DNA of 35,464 nt from Rhodanobacter glycinis (GCF_900114325.1 NZ_FOSR01000004.1:1-35464), one strand, 5' to 3'. Shown: positions 15,342 to 22,795, counted from the first letter of the stretch. A program made the numbers and translations. Notes: a model not told the origin generated them from the sequence alone.

Positions 15342-17000
15342 ATGCCCGATTCCACCGATGTCATCGTCGTCGGCGCCGGCCTGGCCGGACTGGTTGCCGC
15401 CACCGAGCTGACCAATGCCGGCCGCCACGTGCGCGTGCTGGAGCAGGAGCCGGAACAGAGCCTGGGCGGCCAGGCGTTCTGGTCGTTCGGCGGCCTGTTC
15501 TTCGTCGACTCGCCGGAGCAGCGGCGCATGGGCGTGCATGATTCGCATGCACTGGCGCTGGCCGACTGGATGGGCACCGCTGCGTTCGATCGGCCCGAGG
15601 ATCACTGGCCGCGACGCTGGGCCGAGGCCTATGTGGATTTCGCCGCCGGCGAGAAACGCGCCTGGCTGCACGCCATGGGCATGCGCTGGTTTCCAGTGGT
15701 GGGCTGGGCCGAGCGCGGCGGCTATGGCGCGATCGGCCACGGCAACTCGGTGCCGCGCTTCCACGTCACCTGGGGCACCGGGCCGGGCGTGCTCGAACCG
15801 TTTGTGCGCCGCGCCGGCGAAGCCGTGGCCAAAGGTTTGCTGCGTTTCGACTTCCGCCATCGCGTGGACGAGCTGATCGTGGAAAACGGCGCCGTCGTCG
15901 GCGTGCGCGGCACGCGCCTGGTCGACGATGCCGCGGCACGCGGCAAGCCCAGCTCACGCGCGGCAGCGGGCGATTTCGAACAACGCGCGCAGGCGGTGAT
16001 CGTGGCTTCCGGCGGCATCGGCGGGAACCAGGCACTGGTGCGCCAGAACTGGCCGGCACGGCTCGGCACGCCACCGGCGCACATGCTTTGCGGCGTACCC
16101 GCGCACGTGGATGGCCGCATGCTCGGCATCAGCGAAACCGCCGGCGCGCACCTGATCAACCGCGACCGCATGTGGCACTACGTGGAAGGCATCGAGAACT
16201 GGGACCCGATCTGGCCGATGCACGCCATCCGCATCCTGCCCGGGCCGTCGTCGCTATGGTTCGACGCCACCGGCAAGCGTCTGCCCGGGCCGCTGTGGCC
16301 GGGTTTCGACACGCTGGGCACGCTGGAATACCTGCGCCATACCGGCCACGACTACAGCTGGTTCGTGCTCGATCAGTCGATCATTCGGCGCGAATTTGCG
16401 CTGTCCGGTTCGGAGCAGAATCCCGACCTTACCGGCAAAAGCTGGCGCCAGGTGGCGAAGCGCGCAATCGGCAAGCACGCGCCGGCACCGGTGGAGGCGT
16501 TCAAGCAGCACGGTCGCGACTTCGTCGTGCGCGACACGCTGGAGGAACTGGTGGCCGGCATGAATGCACTGGCCGGCAACGCACTGCTGGATGCGGCGCA
16601 ACTGCGCCGCGAAATCGAGGCGCGCGACCGGCAGTTCGACAACCCCTACAGCAAGGACAGCCAGGTCATGGCGATCCACAATGCGCGGCGCTACCGCGGT
16701 GATCGACTGGTGCGCGTGGCCAAGCCGCACCGCCTGCTTGATCCCTCGCATGGACCGCTGATCGCGGTGCGCCTGAACATCCTCACCCGCAAGACCCTGG
16801 GCGGCCTCGAAACCGACCTGCAGGCCCGCGTGCTGGGCCACGACGGCCAGCCGCTGCCTGGCCTGTACGCCGCCGGCGAAGCGGCCGGTTTCGGGGGCGG
16901 TGGCCTGCACGGTTATCGCTCGCTGGAGGGCAGCTTCCTCGGCGGTTGCCTGTTTTCCGGGCGCATCGCCGGGCGCGCCGCTGCGGCCGCCGTGGCATGA
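15342..17000 (+). CDS. FAD-binding dehydrogenase (COG3573-like flavoprotein)
   Basis: A 552-residue flavoprotein of the fumarate-reductase/ketosteroid-dehydrogenase superfamily. The N-terminal Rossmann motif VVGAGLAGLVAA is followed by the acidic end of strand 2 (VLEQE) and SLGGQAFWSFGGLFF. A second dinucleotide-associated segment, IVASGGIGGN, lies at about 223-233. The C-terminus has LPGLYAAGEAAGFGGGG and a GSFLGGCLFSGR stretch, as expected for this fold. The length matches COG3573 proteins (about 550). The substrate is not evident. ATG 15342 has GGAG nearby; the upstream reading frame runs into the palindromic element and is not coding. The stop overlaps the start of the panE-like gene by 4 nt (ATGA), so the two are co-translated and may act in one pathway. 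Confidence 0.9.
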   Translation: MPDSTDVIVVGAGLAGLVAATELTNAGRHVRVLEQEPEQSLGGQAFWSFGGLFFVDSPEQRRMGVHDSHALALADWMGTAAFDRPEDHWPRRWAEAYVDFAAGEKRAWLHAMGMRWFPVVGWAERGGYGAIGHGNSVPRFHVTWGTGPGVLEPFVRRAGEAVAKGLLRFDFRHRVDELIVENGAVVGVRGTRLVDDAAARGKPSSRAAAGDFEQRAQAVIVASGGIGGNQALVRQNWPARLGTPPAHMLCGVPAHVDGRMLGISETAGAHLINRDRMWHYVEGIENWDPIWPMHAIRILPGPSSLWFDATGKRLPGPLWPGFDTLGTLEYLRHTGHDYSWFVLDQSIIRREFALSGSEQNPDLTGKSWRQVAKRAIGKHAPAPVEAFKQHGRDFVVRDTLEELVAGMNALAGNALLDAAQLRREIEARDRQFDNPYSKDSQVMAIHNARRYRGDRLVRVAKPHRLLDPSHGPLIAVRLNILTRKTLGGLETDLQARVLGHDGQPLPGLYAAGEAAGFGGGGLHGYRSLEGSFLGGCLFSGRIAGRAAAAAVA

Positions 17001-18016
17001 GCGAGAGCCGCTTGCCACGCATGGCCATCCACGGCGCCGGCCTGGTCGGCTGCTATCTGGGCGGACGTCTGCACGGCCACGCCGCCGTGCGACTGATCTG
17101 CCGGCCGTACATGATCACCGTGCTCAACGAGCACGGTCTCGGCACCAGTGACTTCCGCGGCCATCAGCGGCATGTCGCCGTCGACTCGCTGGACCTGCGC
17201 ACGCATGCCAGTGCCGCCGTCGATGCCGAGCTGGTGCTGGTGACGGTGAAGTCCGCCGCCACGGCGGAAGTGGCGGAGAAGCTGGCCGGCGTGCTCGCAC
17301 CCGGTGCCGTGGTCATCAGCTTCCAGAACGGACTGCACAACGCGCAGCAACTGCGCGCGGCGCTGCCGGCGCATACCGTGCTGGCCGGCATGGTGCCATT
17401 CAACGTGGTGCAAACTTCGCCCGGCGTATTCCACCAGGCCTCATCCGGCGCATTGATGGTGGAGGACTCGCCCGCGCTGGCACCATTCATGGAGGCCTTC
17501 GCCAGCGCCGGCCTGCCGCTGCAACCGCGCAGCGACATGCCCGCCGTGCAATGGGCCAAGCTGCTGCTCAACCTCAACAACGCGCTGAACGCGTTGAGCG
17601 GCTTGCCGTTGCGCGAAGAACTGTCGCAACGCGCATGGCGGCGTTGCCTGGCACTGGCCCAGCGCGAGGCACTGCACGTACTCGATGCCGCGAAGATTCG
17701 CCCGGCGCGACTTACGCCGTTGCCGCCCGGCTGGTTGCCGCGCGTGCTGGAATGGCCCGACCTGCTGTTCCGCCGCGTCGCCACCACGATGCTGGCAATC
17801 GACCCGCTGGCGCGCTCCTCCACCTGGGAGGATTTGCAGACGGGTCGGCGTACCGAAGTGGACTACATCAACGGCGAAGTGGTGAAACTGGCCGAGGCAC
17901 ACGGCCTGCGTGCCCCGGTCAACGCGCGCCTGGTCGACTTGATCCGCGAAGCGGAGCAGCAGCCGCGACACTGGCTTGGCGAAGCCTTGCTGGCGGAGTT
18001 GCGCAACGCCTGTTGA
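16997..18016 (+). CDS. panE: 2-dehydropantoate 2-reductase-like protein (ketopantoate reductase)
   Basis: A 339-residue NADPH-dependent reductase of the ApbA/PanE family, whose classic role is reduction of ketopantoate to pantoate for coenzyme A synthesis. The nucleotide-binding GAGLVGCYLGG sits at about residues 13-23. VTVKS and ISFQNGL follow at the end of the Rossmann domain. The central AKLLLNLNNALNALSG carries the catalytic lysine and the conserved asparagines. RRTEVDYINGEVV and HGLRAPVNARLVDLI near the C-terminus are typical PanE signatures. It overlaps the FAD dehydrogenase by 4 nt. Because PanE paralogs act on many 2-keto acids and this copy is tied to a flavin dehydrogenase rather than to other pan genes, the exact substrate is uncertain. 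Confidence 0.88.
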   Translation: MSESRLPRMAIHGAGLVGCYLGGRLHGHAAVRLICRPYMITVLNEHGLGTSDFRGHQRHVAVDSLDLRTHASAAVDAELVLVTVKSAATAEVAEKLAGVLAPGAVVISFQNGLHNAQQLRAALPAHTVLAGMVPFNVVQTSPGVFHQASSGALMVEDSPALAPFMEAFASAGLPLQPRSDMPAVQWAKLLLNLNNALNALSGLPLREELSQRAWRRCLALAQREALHVLDAAKIRPARLTPLPPGWLPRVLEWPDLLFRRVATTMLAIDPLARSSTWEDLQTGRRTEVDYINGEVVKLAEAHGLRAPVNARLVDLIREAEQQPRHWLGEALLAELRNAC

Positions 18017-18050
18017 CGCCAACGCCCTCCGCCTCATCGGCGACGTCGGT

Positions 18051-18368
18051 TCAGGACCGGCGTTCGTCGATATCGGTCACCAGGCCATCGACGATGGTCA
18101 CCACGATCACGTGACCGTCGCGCCGATACTGCCAGCGCTGGCCGCCCGAGCTGCTGCGGCCTCTCGTTCCCCGGCGATGACGACCTCGCGAGCTGCCGCG
18201 ATGCGCGCGATACGACGGGCGCCCCAGCAATTCCTGCACGTGCGCCGCGGTATCGCCCACCATCAGCAATCGATTGCCCACGCGCAAGCTGTCGGAGGCC
18301 TGCGCCACGCCGGCACAAGCGATCCACGCGAACCCGAAAAGCACGAACACCCACATACGATGAGGCAT
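18051..18368 (-). CDS. Small exported DUF2845-like protein
   Basis: A 105-residue secreted protein. ATG 18368 follows AGGGAGACGTC, and the signal peptide ends at about AQAS (residue 24). The mature start SLRVGNRLLMVGDTAAHVQELLGRP resembles DUF2845, which begins with a short beta strand, VGD and a helix, as in BamE/SmpA-like folds. An arginine-, glycine- and serine-rich loop of about 25 residues (RGSSRGRHRRGTRGRSSSGG) is unusual, and is followed by QRWQYRR and VVTIVDGLVTDID. It is convergent with panE (34-bp gap). Its start lies about 60 bp from the palindromic element copy 2. It is the last gene of the segment enclosed by the two palindromic elements. Confidence 0.8.
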   Translation of the reverse strand: MPHRMWVFVLFGFAWIACAGVAQASDSLRVGNRLLMVGDTAAHVQELLGRPSYRAHRGSSRGRHRRGTRGRSSSGGQRWQYRRDGHVIVVTIVDGLVTDIDERRS

Positions 18369-18429
18369 GACGTCTCCCTGTCTGTCGTTGCACAAGCCCG
18401 GCACGCCGCCGAGCGGATCCTGGACTGCC

Positions 18430-18645
18430 AGGAGCGTGGGCGGCAGAAATCTTCCGGGCTGCAAAAGTGTCTGCGTGGTCCATGTGTGACCAGCTTCGCT
18501 GTTATGAAGCGCTTCGTCGCTTCCTGGCCCATAGAACCACTATGGGCCGGCGAATCGTCGAAGCGCTTCATAACAGCGAAGCTGGTCAAATCTGTCCTCA
18601 CGCAGCCACTTTTTCGCCTCGAAAGTTTCTACCGCCCAAGCTCCT
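18430..18645 (-). repeat. Long palindromic element, long form (216 bp)
   Basis: The same element as 15118-15281 in the opposite orientation. The outer arms are imperfect inverted repeats of about 53 bp. Inside them are two perfect 29-bp complementary arms at 18488-18516 and 18559-18587. The centre is a 9-bp stem at 18526-18534 with 18540-18548 and a loop AACCA. Folded, the element forms a hairpin covering nearly all its length. Its right end AGCTCCT overlaps the TAG stop codon of the DUF924 gene (18644-18646). It has no coding capacity of its own that I would credit. Confidence 0.82.
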
Positions 18646-19228
18646 AGAACCCCGCGCCTGGTTGCGCGAGATAGTGCAGTTCCTCCTCCGTGCTCGGTCG
18701 ACCCAGCACGGCGTTGCGATGTGGAAAGCGGCCGAAGCGCGCGATCACTTCGCGATGACGCCGAGCATAGTTCAGCGAACTTCGGAAACGGGGGCGCTCC
18801 GCCGGCGTCACCTCCGCGTACAAGGCCTCGAACAACGCCACCGAACGCTGCTGCAGGCCTTCATTTTCAGCATGTTCCAGCGGCATGTAGGCAAACCCGC
18901 GCTGCAGCGGCGGAAGCTGGCGGTCGAAACCTTCGGCAATGCCCGACAAGGCAAGCCGCTGCGCACTGACGTCCTGCGCCCACGCGCGCGGGTCATCCCG
19001 ATACAGGTTGCGCGGAAACTGATCGAGCAGGATCAGCAGTGCCAGCCAGCCGCGCGGCGTGTCCGCCCATGCATCGAGGCGACCTTCCGCGGCGGCCTGC
19101 ACCTCGGCGCCGAAGCGGGCCCGAATCTGTTCGTCAAAGGCGGCACTCTTGGCAAACCAGCGTTTGGCCTGCTTGTCGGCGAACCAGAAATCCAGCAACG
19201 CGTCGGCGCGGGACGGTGTCGTGGACAT
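18644..19228 (-). CDS. DUF924 family protein
   Basis: A 194-residue cytoplasmic all-helical protein of the DUF924 (TPR-like) family, of unknown function. Family signatures are DALLDFWFAD near the start, LLILLDQFPRNLYRDDPRAW in the middle (about 84-103), GFAYMPLEHAE at about 131-141 and RRHREVIARFGRFPHRNAVLGR towards the end. ATG 19228 has a strong GAGGAGG. The stop codon TAG lies in the terminal CTAG of the palindromic element (18644-18646), so insertion of that element may have set the present C-terminus GAGF. The predicted length still matches the family. It is the last gene of a minus-strand run beginning at 21272. Confidence 0.9.
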   Translation of the reverse strand: MSTTPSRADALLDFWFADKQAKRWFAKSAAFDEQIRARFGAEVQAAAEGRLDAWADTPRGWLALLILLDQFPRNLYRDDPRAWAQDVSAQRLALSGIAEGFDRQLPPLQRGFAYMPLEHAENEGLQQRSVALFEALYAEVTPAERPRFRSSLNYARRHREVIARFGRFPHRNAVLGRPSTEEELHYLAQPGAGF

Positions 19229-19277
19229 GCTGAAGCCTCCTCGTGGCATCCGGACACCCGGGCACGATAACAGGCCT

Positions 19278-19748
19278 TCAGTAGCCCACCGCGCGGGCCA
19301 GGCTGCGCATGTCGCGATGCAGGGCATCCAGTCGCGGACGCTGTCGATGCAGCAGGGGTGCCGCATCGGTCGACGCCGTGGCCAGCGCCTGCTCGAAGCT
19401 GCGCAACAAGGCCGCTTCGTCGCGGGCCAGCAGGCGAATCCACAACACGTCGCTGCGCGGTATCGCGCGCCAGCGCCAGGCGTCGATGCGCGATTGCACT
19501 GCGTCCATCCAGTGTGCCTTTGGAGCCTGCGCAGCCACCGGCTCGCGGCCCTGCGCACGCCATTCGGCAATCAGCTGATCGAGCAGTTCCGCGTTTTCCA
19601 GCAGCACGCTGCGCAGACCCGGTTCGTCCACGGTGATGGCCGCACGACGATACGCCGCACGCAGGTGAAGACTGCGACGGATCATGCTGCGCCAAGGGTG
19701 TCGCGATACAGCGTGTCGCGATACGGGATGTTGCGATACGGGCGACAC
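19278..19748 (-). CDS. Small helical protein, possible ferritin-like (DUF2383-type)
   Basis: A 156-residue protein. The GTG at 19748 has an ideal AGGAGG seven bases upstream; the internal ATG at 19685 lacks a ribosome binding site, so the longer form is preferred. It begins with a basic N-terminal tail containing three 5-residue repeats (VSQHP, VSRHA, VSRHP), encoded by a 15-bp tandem repeat. The remaining 135 residues look like a helical bundle (AAYRRAAITVDEPGLRSVLLENAELLDQLIAEW in two helices, then ALLRSFEQAL and LDALHRDMRSLARAVGY). The arrangement resembles DUF2383/PA2169-type ferritin-like proteins, but the metal-binding residues are not clear and the call is tentative. It lies 49 bp upstream of DUF924 on the same strand. 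Confidence 0.7.
   Translation of the reverse strand: MSPVSQHPVSRHAVSRHPWRSMIRRSLHLRAAYRRAAITVDEPGLRSVLLENAELLDQLIAEWRAQGREPVAAQAPKAHWMDAVQSRIDAWRWRAIPRSDVLWIRLLARDEAALLRSFEQALATASTDAAPLLHRQRPRLDALHRDMRSLARAVGY
19698..19742 (-). repeat. 15-bp tandem repeat encoding VSRH units
   Basis: Three tandem copies of a GTGTCGCGATACG-like unit at a period of exactly 15 bp start at 19698, 19713 and 19728. It falls within the 5' end of the 19278-19748 gene and is read as five-residue repeats, so expansion or contraction keeps the frame. Confidence 0.75.
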
Positions 19749-19866
19749 GGGGCCGCCTCCTGTCCATGGGGAACTGGTGGCCAGTTTCGAACCCGGCCAC
19801 TTAGCGCAGGGTTAACCCGCCCCGCGCGTGGGCAAAGCACTCAGAATCCGTTCAAGGTTGGGCGAC

Positions 19867-20616
19867 TCAATGACCTACCTCAAGCAGGTCCAGCGACCGC
19901 CCCTGATCGTCGCGGATCCCCTGCTGCAGCGAGGCCAGGCGCTGGATGTCCGGGCACAAGGCCTCGATCCGCGGGCGCAACACCTGCATGCGTTGCTGCA
20001 GGCGGGCCGGCCATGTGTTGGCCAGGTTGCTGGCGCGGTCGCGCAGGGCGGCGGCACCCTGCAGGTCGCCACTCATGGCCGCGGTCAGCGCCTGCTGCCC
20101 AAGATCGGCCGCCAGCAGCGGCACGATGTCGCTGGCCAGGCGCTGGGCATACTGGTTGGCGGCGGTACCGTGCCAGTCGTGGGTGCTCTGGCTGGCCGCG
20201 ATGCGCTGTTTGAGGTCGGCCGCATCCGCCGCCAGCCGGCGATCCAGTTCGGCACGCGTATCGGCGCCCAGGTTCAATCCGCCCGCTTCGCTGCGGATGG
20301 CCTGCACCGCGACGTCCACGCCCTGGTCGGCCACGGCCTTCACCCGTGGCACCAGCGCACGAAGGTTGCGTTCGAACAGGCTCAGCCGATCCTGGTTTTC
20401 GTCATTCAGCGCCACCGCTTGGCCATCAACCCGCAGCGTGCCGTCCTCCAGCAGCACCCGTCGCGGTGCCGGGGCGGGCCGGTCGAACAGCAGGCTGTTC
20501 GCCTGCACGGTGAGGTCGTAGCTGCTGCTGGCGTGGCAGGTCGCCGCCAGCTGTTGCGCATGGACACTGGTCGCGGCAGCGAACAATCCGAACAGGATGA
20601 GGGGCAGATGACGCAT
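19867..20616 (-). CDS. Exported DUF2884 (YggN-like) protein, copy 2
   Basis: A 249-residue periplasmic protein and a paralog of the gene at 14127-14930. The signal peptide ends near VHAQ at about residue 20. The mature part has CHASSSYDLTVQA, GTLRVDGQAVALN, RLSLFERNLRALVPRV, long alanine-rich helices with many arginines and aspartates, and the C-terminal CPDIQRLASLQQ that aligns with the other copy. The two conserved cysteines (near residues 27 and 222) could form a disulfide, as in copy 1. ATG 20616 has a weak GGAAAC. It is preceded by a membrane protein gene 86 bp upstream and is probably co-transcribed with it. The function of the family is not established. Confidence 0.85.
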   Translation of the reverse strand: MRHLPLILFGLFAAATSVHAQQLAATCHASSSYDLTVQANSLLFDRPAPAPRRVLLEDGTLRVDGQAVALNDENQDRLSLFERNLRALVPRVKAVADQGVDVAVQAIRSEAGGLNLGADTRAELDRRLAADAADLKQRIAASQSTHDWHGTAANQYAQRLASDIVPLLAADLGQQALTAAMSGDLQGAAALRDRASNLANTWPARLQQRMQVLRPRIEALCPDIQRLASLQQGIRDDQGRSLDLLEVGH

Positions 20617-20702
20617 GACGGGTTTCCGGCGGATTCCAGCGCACAGCGATACCCCGGCGCGAGCGAACCCGCGCTGAACCCGGGCCGGCCACGCCGCTGG
20701 AT

Positions 20703-21272
20703 TCAGCGCGTCAGCGAATCCTTGCGCCCACGGAATTGCGCTTTCACCGACGGCTGGCCCAACCGCCACGCCAGCCATACCAGCACGGGCACCGAAACCA
20801 CTTTGAGTGCCAGGCCGATGTGGTAACTGCGCCGCGCATGGTCCAGCAGCGCCTGCAACGCCACCGCCCCCTGCGGGCCGGCGGCAGCGGCCATCGCCGT
20901 CGCCGAATCGACAAAACCGTGCCATTGCTGGAACAGCCACAAGCCGCTCAATGCCGACCACGCCGCCAGGATTCCGGCAGCCACCTGCAGCGGCAGTCGC
21001 GACCAGGCCTGGTGCAGAATGCCGCCCGCGCACAACACGATCAGTGCAAAGGCCGCCAACAGGTACCCGGCATCCCAGGCCAGCATGACGCGAAGCCCCG
21101 CGGCCCTTTGCGCATCGCCAGACCCCAAAGCCTTCAGGTGCGCCCACACTTCCTGTGCGTGATGCACGTATTGCAGGCAGCCAAACGCGGCCAGCAGCAG
21201 GATCAGCCACAGCACGATGCGCCACAGCGCCAGTCTTGACGAGGATGCGCTCGTGCGCATGGTGAATGGCAT
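20703..21272 (-). CDS. Four-helix integral membrane protein, unknown function
   Basis: A 189-residue inner-membrane protein I do not recognise. Four hydrophobic segments lie at about 17-38, 66-88, 97-114 and 152-170. The loop between helices 1 and 2 is mostly polar and includes HHAQEVWAHLKALGSGDAQRAAG. The loop between helices 3 and 4 contains QQWHGFVDSATAMAAAAGPQG. The C-terminal tail is basic (KAQFRGRKDSLTR) and probably cytoplasmic. ATG 21272 has AAGGTGG in front; a second ATG four codons later is possible. It starts the minus-strand run 21272-18644 that includes DUF2884 copy 2 and DUF924. Nothing in its neighbours defines its role. Confidence 0.8.
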   Translation of the reverse strand: MPFTMRTSASSSRLALWRIVLWLILLLAAFGCLQYVHHAQEVWAHLKALGSGDAQRAAGLRVMLAWDAGYLLAAFALIVLCAGGILHQAWSRLPLQVAAGILAAWSALSGLWLFQQWHGFVDSATAMAAAAGPQGAVALQALLDHARRSYHIGLALKVVSVPVLVWLAWRLGQPSVKAQFRGRKDSLTR

Positions 21273-21492
21273 CGGGAAACCACCTTTCTTGATGAGGCCA
21301 GGTCATGCAGAACCAGGCCGGAATTCGCTTTCAAACCCACGTCACGACAGACCTTCGCGACGAAACCCGTATGGATCGACCAGGCGCGAGGTGCGCCAGG
21401 CGTACTGCAAACCGGTCACCGAACCCGGTCTGTCATGGAGACGATACATGGTACTTCGCGGCGAACCGGGCGTGCGAGCTCGCCTCGCCGAT

Positions 21493-21526
21493 ACGACGAA
21501 GGGCGCCCGGAGGCGCCCTTCGTCGT
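21493..21526 (-). terminator. Perfect 15-bp stem-loop terminator after the small exported protein gene
   Basis: Arms 21493-21507 and 21512-21526 are fully complementary with a CGGA loop, 18 bp past the stop codon of the 21544-22005 gene. It is very stable, but no U tract follows on the minus strand, so it may act as a transcript-end stabiliser as much as a rho-independent terminator. Confidence 0.7.
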
Positions 21527-21543
21527 CGCGTTGCCTGCCAGGA

Positions 21544-22005
21544 TCAGCGGCGGCTGATGGTGAACTTGCCCACCGACACGCCAAGGTTCACGCCCTCGCC
21601 GGTACCAGCCAGCGCCAGCGACGTGGTGCCCTTGGTCAGCACCTGCGCGGTGCCGCTCTTGACCACGCCGGCCTCGGCGCCCGCCTGGGCGTAATCGCCG
21701 AATACGTCGGCGATGCTGCGCACATCACTGATTTCGCCCTTGCCATGGTCAATGCGGAACTTGCCCGCGGTGAGGCCACCGCCGACCACGCTGATCTTCA
21801 CCGGTGCGCTCTGGCCATTGTCGCAAGTCACGAAGCCAGTGCCCTCGGCGTGCTTGTAGATAAGCGACCAGCCGGACAGCTTGAATTTCAGGTGACATTC
21901 CACCTTCGCCGTTTCGGCCGCATGCACGGGAGCCACCGGCAACGCCGTCATCGCACCCGCACACAGCATCAGGGCAGCCGTCAGTCCAAGGGTACGCTTG
22001 CTCAT
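21544..22005 (-). CDS. Small exported protein of unknown function
   Basis: A 153-residue protein. ATG 22005 has AAGGAGAGGACC upstream, and the signal peptide ends near VHAAE at about residue 30. Mature region: ECHLKFKLSGWSLIYKHAEGTG, then TCDNGQSAPVKISVVGGGLTAGKFRIDHGKGEISDVRSI, and the C-terminal GTGEGVNLGVSVGKFTISRR. It is glycine-rich and beta-like, in the manner of small periplasmic SYLF-related or lipid-binding-like proteins, but no family is certain. Cysteines in ECHLK and TCDNG may form a disulfide. It is a single gene followed by a perfect 15-bp terminator, and is divergent from the universal stress protein gene with 229 bp between. Confidence 0.8.
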   Translation of the reverse strand: MSKRTLGLTAALMLCAGAMTALPVAPVHAAETAKVECHLKFKLSGWSLIYKHAEGTGFVTCDNGQSAPVKISVVGGGLTAGKFRIDHGKGEISDVRSIADVFGDYAQAGAEAGVVKSGTAQVLTKGTTSLALAGTGEGVNLGVSVGKFTISRR

Positions 22006-22234
22006 GGTCCTCTCCTTACGTTTGGCGTGATCGCCGGTTAAGCGTCCAGTCTCTGACGCAACAAGTGAACGAACAGACAAAACCGGAATACCTGTTCAGC
22101 GCCCGCACGGCAGCGTGACGGCGGCGTGCAGGTGCCGTCGCCGGGGTTTGGTCACGCATGCCTTGATGATTCACTAACAACCGGGCGCGCAAACTTCGTC
22201 ACGCAGGCTCGACGCCGTCACCCATGGAGAAAAC

Positions 22235-22648
22235 ATGCTCAAACATTCACTGGTTGGTTACGACGGTTCCGAATCCTCGCAACAGGCATTCCGTTTCGCG
22301 ATGGATGTGGCGCGGGCATGCGGTGGCCGCGTACGCGTGGTGTCCGTGCTGCAGGTCGCCGAGGGCGGCGACACCTGCGCGCTGATGATGACCGATGCCG
22401 GCGCGCAACGTGCGCAGGACCTGCTCGACGAACTGAAGACGCTGGAACCGGACGCCGCTGGCCTGATCGACCTCGAAGTCACCCACGGCAGTCCCGGCGA
22501 CGTGCTGCTCAGCCAGGTGCAGCAACACGATATCGACCACATCGTGATTGGTCACACTGCCCGCGGCACGCTGGCGCGCTGGCTGCTCGGCTCGGTCTCC
22601 GGCGACGTACTGGCGCGTGCGCACGTGCCGGTGACCGTGGTGCGTTGA
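22235..22648 (+). CDS. Universal stress protein (UspA family)
   Basis: A 137-residue cytoplasmic protein of the Usp alpha/beta fold. It starts with HSLVGYDGSESSQQAF, the nucleotide-binding beta1 loop with the conserved aspartate, and ends with HVPVTVVR. The ATP-binding motif of the family, G-x2-G-x9-G-S, is present as GHTARGTLARWLLGS, with the second glycine replaced by alanine (residues about 109-123). That change could weaken ATP binding. ATG 22235 has GGAGAAAAC. It is divergent from the small exported protein gene; no operon partner is evident, and a 147-bp gap follows. Usp proteins usually rise under stress, but no specific promoter was recognised. Confidence 0.92.
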   Translation: MLKHSLVGYDGSESSQQAFRFAMDVARACGGRVRVVSVLQVAEGGDTCALMMTDAGAQRAQDLLDELKTLEPDAAGLIDLEVTHGSPGDVLLSQVQQHDIDHIVIGHTARGTLARWLLGSVSGDVLARAHVPVTVVR

Positions 22649-22795
22649 CACCGGCACCTCGTCGAAAATACCGGCGAGTCGGTTCGCGTTAATCCACGCA
22701 GCGGTCCGGCCCTTATGCTGGATCGCTCATCGCCAGGTCACTCTGCGGCGTTTCTCGCCCCGTTCCCGGCCCATTCCCCCAGCAGGAACCCCACC

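Noticed and set aside
18430-18645. Integron attC site or retron msr/msd
   Set aside because: There is no R'/R'' core like GTTRRRY near the ends, no integrase and no reverse transcriptase in the window.
18467-19270. Open frames crossing the palindromic element (also 15054-15287 and 18263-18601)
   Set aside because: The shared peptides come from the repeat itself and appear because the palindrome keeps the same frame open; no start site with a ribosome binding site.
22715-22795. An N-terminal extension of the ferritin-like protein from ATG 22715
   Set aside because: The 27 additional residues are Pro/Ser/Ala-rich with no conserved character, while GTG 22796 has AGGAA at proper distance; not excluded.
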